From Bacteroidales bacterium (GTDB lineage: Bacteria; Bacteroidota; Bacteroidia; Bacteroidales; VadinHA17): a stretch of DNA of 8,225 bases. This document shows, one piece after another, positions 6,375-8,225 of the stretch (position 1 is the stretch's first letter; each line of letters starts with the position of its first letter). The DNA is taken from contig JALOMK010000120.1 in assembly GCA_025455505.1 (NCBI GenBank), positions 1 to 8,225 of the forward strand, given 5' to 3'. Made by a program: the position numbers and the translations under genes. The notes below the pieces were generated by a model. It saw only the letters and a list, made by a program, of their open reading frames with translations, did not search any database and was not told the DNA's origin.

Positions 6375-7757
6375 TCACTTTGCCTTTTCCCTGAGTTCTT
6401 CGAACCTGCTTTTCGATGATTCAACTGCAGATGAGTACCTGGCATTCCCTATCTCATTGTTTGTTTCTCTCCTGTCCTTCAGAAGGTCAAAATACTCTTC
6501 ATAATTATAATGCGGCCATATAATGTATTTGGCTGAATGTGTAACAAGCGCCTCAGAAGAGGGTATCCTTTCCTCGCTTGTTACATATGGATGCTCATAA
6601 TAAAAATCCTGGCGCCAGGCTGATTTCTTCCGGCTGAGATACAGGCTGCTGAAATCCCTGCCCTGCATAACATCAGGGACAAGCAGTCCCGCTGAAGATA
6701 CAATATAGGGAGCTATGTCTGTGTTAAGTACAAACTCTTCATTAAGCGCATTTCTTTTACCCGCCGGAATACGGGGATCGTGAACTATCAGAGGAACCCT
6801 GATCGATTCCTCGTAGGGGTACCACTTGTCCGCCAGTCCGTGTTCTGAATGGAAATAACCGTTGTCACCCATGAATACAATAAGTGTATTTTCGTAGACA
6901 CCCTCAGCCTTAAGCTCCTTGATTATCTCTCCCACAGCACTATCAAGCTCTGTCAGCATCCTGTAATAGGCTTTCATGTAGCGCTGGTATTTTTCAGGGG
7001 TGTCAAAGCGCCAGTGCCATCTTATCCTTCCCTCATTTTTTTCATTATTCAGAAAGGGTGGCAGCAGGGAAGTAAATTCTTCACCGGCTGTGGACGGAAC
7101 AGGGATCTGCAAATCGCTGTAGAGTTTTTCGCTTCCCGGCTGGAAGAGATACTGGTCGGGATGGTTGTCCTGGGCATGAGTTGCAAAGAAGCCGACAGTA
7201 AGCATAAATGGCTTGTCCTTTGGTCTTTGCCTCAGGAATTCAAGAGCATCCCTTTTGTTCTTTTCCGTGACATGCACAGAATCGCCTTCGCCGCCTTTTA
7301 TCCAGTGTTTCCCCTCGTACTCCCTGCTGAAATCAAAGCTGTTTTTCCTGATGCCGCCTACCCCGTATTTCCCGACATAGCCGGTCCACCAGCCTGCTCC
7401 TCTCAGAACTGCCGGGTAGCTGCGGGAGAAGGCCTCTTCGCTCAGCTGCACGCCGAATTCCCTTATCCCGTGCCTGCTCATGTACTGTCCTGTCAGGAGG
7501 CTCGCCCGGCTTACCATGCTGATAGAAGTTGTTACACAAGCGTTTGAAAATCGTATGCCGTCCCTGGCAAGTGCATCAATATTGGGAGTAACCAGAAAAT
7601 CTGTCCCGGCACATCCAAGAGAATTCCAGCGCAGATCATCTGCCAGGAGAAACAGCACATTCATCTTTCGGCTTTCGCTGTTTTGCCTGCCCGGGATGCA
7701 GGCATTCGAGAGAATGCAGATACCACCGGCAACTGCCACCGCTTTTGTTGCTTTCAT
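6375..7757 (-). CDS. S1-family sulfatase, serine-type formylglycine site, exported
   Basis: The protein has 460 residues. It would hydrolyse a sulfate ester, probably on a carbohydrate. An N-terminal signal ends near Cys20 (CILSNAC), so it is exported and possibly a lipoprotein. The sulfatase fold starts at NVLFLLADDLRWNSLG with the metal ligands Asp40 and Asp41. The formylglycine motif is Ser80-Met-Val-Ser-Arg84 in SISMVSRASLLTGQY: serine at the modified position and valine where proline or alanine is usual. Lys130 is in VGKYGVGG, where the common GKWH histidine is glycine. His194 is in FFATHAQD. Asp298 and Asn299 are in MGDNG, and Lys311 is in LADKWYPYEESIRVPLIV. The length is normal for S1. 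Serine-type sites are matured by anaerobic sulfatase-maturating enzymes (radical SAM), none of which is in the window. The GH99-like enzyme lies downstream on the same strand. The ATG at 7757 fits the signal peptide. The substrate cannot be assigned. Confidence 0.95.
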   Translation of the reverse strand: MKATKAVAVAGGICILSNACIPGRQNSESRKMNVLFLLADDLRWNSLGCAGTDFLVTPNIDALARDGIRFSNACVTTSISMVSRASLLTGQYMSRHGIREFGVQLSEEAFSRSYPAVLRGAGWWTGYVGKYGVGGIRKNSFDFSREYEGKHWIKGGEGDSVHVTEKNKRDALEFLRQRPKDKPFMLTVGFFATHAQDNHPDQYLFQPGSEKLYSDLQIPVPSTAGEEFTSLLPPFLNNEKNEGRIRWHWRFDTPEKYQRYMKAYYRMLTELDSAVGEIIKELKAEGVYENTLIVFMGDNGYFHSEHGLADKWYPYEESIRVPLIVHDPRIPAGKRNALNEEFVLNTDIAPYIVSSAGLLVPDVMQGRDFSSLYLSRKKSAWRQDFYYEHPYVTSEERIPSSEALVTHSAKYIIWPHYNYEEYFDLLKDRRETNNEIGNARYSSAVESSKSRFEELREKAK

Positions 7758-7770
7758 TACTTGTGCATTT

Positions 7771-7791
7771 ATAAGCTACCAGGTCACTTAT
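7771..7791. promoter_or_regulatory. Operator-like concentric dyad upstream of the sulfatase
   Basis: ATAAG (7771-7775) and CTTAT (7787-7791) flank ACC-A-GGT (7778-7784), all centred on 7781. Eight of ten base pairs are symmetric over 21 bp. The site ends 13 bp before the sulfatase ATG. This is the shape of a dimeric repressor site, but no regulator is identified. Confidence 0.35.
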
Positions 7792-7801
7792 CAGTTCTCA
7801 A

Positions 7802-7820
7802 TTCCCGGATCGTCCGGAAA
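7802..7820. repeat. GC-rich short dyad upstream of the sulfatase
   Basis: CCGGA (7805-7809), spacer TCG and TCCGG (7813-7817) form a perfect 5-bp dyad. Two further A/T pairs (7802-7803 with 7819-7820) extend it after one mismatch. It stands out in an otherwise AT-rich intergenic region and may be an operator or a small leader hairpin. Confidence 0.35.
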
Positions 7821-7871
7821 GCTTAAAGTTAGTTATTGTTGCTGACTTTTCATTTTTGCATGTATCAGCCA

Positions 7872-7898
7872 GTTTTCTGATTTAATAATGTTTTCTGA
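7872..7898 (+). repeat. Direct repeat GTTTTCTGA x2 upstream of the cyanophycinase-like gene
   Basis: A perfect 9-bp direct repeat occurs at 7872-7880 and 7890-7898, 18 bp apart start to start. It lies just upstream of the putative -7 box at 7912, around the positions where an activator or the -33 contact would sit. Confidence 0.4.
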
Positions 7899-7911
7899 CA
7901 TAGATAAATAT

Positions 7912-7919
7912 TAGATTTG
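7912..7919 (+). promoter_or_regulatory. Bacteroidota -7 promoter box of the cyanophycinase-like gene
   Basis: TAGATTTG is an exact match to the Bacteroidota -7 consensus TAnnTTTG. Transcription would start near 7925, giving a very short leader (about 15 nt) that ends in an A-rich run before the ATG at 7941. No clear TTG -33 element is seen at the expected distance, so the promoter may need an activator. Confidence 0.5.
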
Positions 7920-7937
7920 ACTTTAAAACAAGTCAAA
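7916..7937. promoter_or_regulatory. Perfect 8-bp inverted repeat overlapping the -7 box and start region
   Basis: TTTGACTT (7916-7923) and AAGTCAAA (7930-7937) are perfectly complementary across a TAAAAC spacer. The dyad overlaps the -7 box by four bases and ends three bases before the ATG. As DNA it fits a repressor operator; as RNA only the downstream part would be transcribed, so the operator reading is favoured. Confidence 0.45.
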
Positions 7938-7940
7938 AAA

Positions 7941-8225
7941 ATGAAAACCCTGAAACTCGCGATCATTTTCCTGGCAGTCATTCTCCCTCTCTGCGGGCAG
8001 ACCTCCGGTGACAATCTGCTATCAACAGGTCCCCTGAATGGAACTCTGATAATCATAGGAGGCGGTGAGATCGATGCTGCCCTTAATCAAAAGATAATTG
8101 AAACAAGCGGCGGGCTCGATATTCCGATTGTTGTAATTCCCACTGCTGATGGCAGAGATAACTATGATCAGGATTTCGGCGAAGCGGGTCTCTTAAGGAA
8201 AATGGGGGCTACAAATGTAACTGTT
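7941..8225 (+). CDS. Secreted cyanophycinase-like protein, peptidase family S51 (N-terminal 95 residues)
   Basis: The frame opens at ATG 7941 and runs to the right edge, 95 residues without a stop. MKTLKLAIIFLAVILPLCG is an export signal, with Cys18 a possible but poor lipidation site. The mature start, PLNGTLIIIGGGEID (31-45), followed by LDIPIVVIPTADGRDN, is the opening of the cyanophycinase/S51 fold: a first strand with a glycine-rich loop, then the IPTA strand. S51 enzymes are serine exopeptidases; cyanophycinase cleaves beta-Asp-Arg dipeptides from cyanophycin, and relatives include dipeptidase E and isoaspartyl dipeptidases. The catalytic Ser (usually in GxSAGA) lies beyond the window, so activity cannot be verified. 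An in-frame TAA at 7905-7907 and the signal peptide support this start. It is transcribed divergently from the sulfatase with 183 bp between the two ATGs. Confidence 0.85.
   Translation, partial: MKTLKLAIIFLAVILPLCGQTSGDNLLSTGPLNGTLIIIGGGEIDAALNQKIIETSGGLDIPIVVIPTADGRDNYDQDFGEAGLLRKMGATNVTV

Noticed and set aside
6849..7547. 232-residue open frame on the plus strand
   Set aside because: It lies wholly antisense within the sulfatase gene, whose conserved motifs occupy the same bases, and its translation shows no recognisable domain.
1..8225. Classical SusC/SusD polysaccharide utilisation locus, CRISPR array, tRNA or mobile element
   Set aside because: No TonB-receptor or SusD-like protein, no regularly spaced repeats, no tRNA cloverleaf and no transposase or integrase motif was seen on either strand.

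Overview
The window looks like chromosomal DNA of a Bacteroidota bacterium, probably a glycan-degrading relative of the Bacteroidales or Marinilabiliales. The signs are several lipoprotein-type signal peptides, an S1 sulfatase beside a GH99-like enzyme, no clear Shine-Dalgarno sequences but A-rich start regions, and at least one good match to the Bacteroidota -7 promoter box (TAnnTTTG). The taxonomic call is inference; no rRNA or marker gene is present.

Layout: six genes lie on the minus strand and one on the plus strand. Reading right to left, the minus-strand genes are an S1 sulfatase (7757-6375), a GH99/WbsX-like glycoside hydrolase candidate (6260-5040), a gap of about 305 bp, a four-helix membrane protein (4725-3907), a secreted transglutaminase-like protein with C-terminal TPRs (3872-1479), a small double winged-helix protein (1473-931), a 134-bp gap, and the N-terminal 265 residues of a predicted beta-propeller lipoprotein that runs off the left edge (796-1). 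At the right edge a secreted cyanophycinase-like protein (peptidase family S51) starts on the plus strand at 7941 and runs out of the window.

The sulfatase and GH99-like genes probably form one transcription unit for a sulfated glycan, with a strong intercistronic hairpin between them. The sulfatase has serine, not cysteine, at the formylglycine position, which points to an anaerobic-type maturase encoded elsewhere. No SusC/SusD pair is present, so this is not a complete classical polysaccharide utilisation locus. The membrane protein, transglutaminase-TPR and winged-helix genes are tightly packed (34 and 5 bp gaps) and look like one operon joining envelope, periplasm and cytoplasm. Its role is unknown, and it is the best candidate here for an undescribed system. 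Several dyad-symmetric, operator-like sites lie in the divergent 183-bp intergenic region between the sulfatase and the cyanophycinase-like gene. No tRNA, rRNA, CRISPR array, insertion sequence or phage gene was seen.
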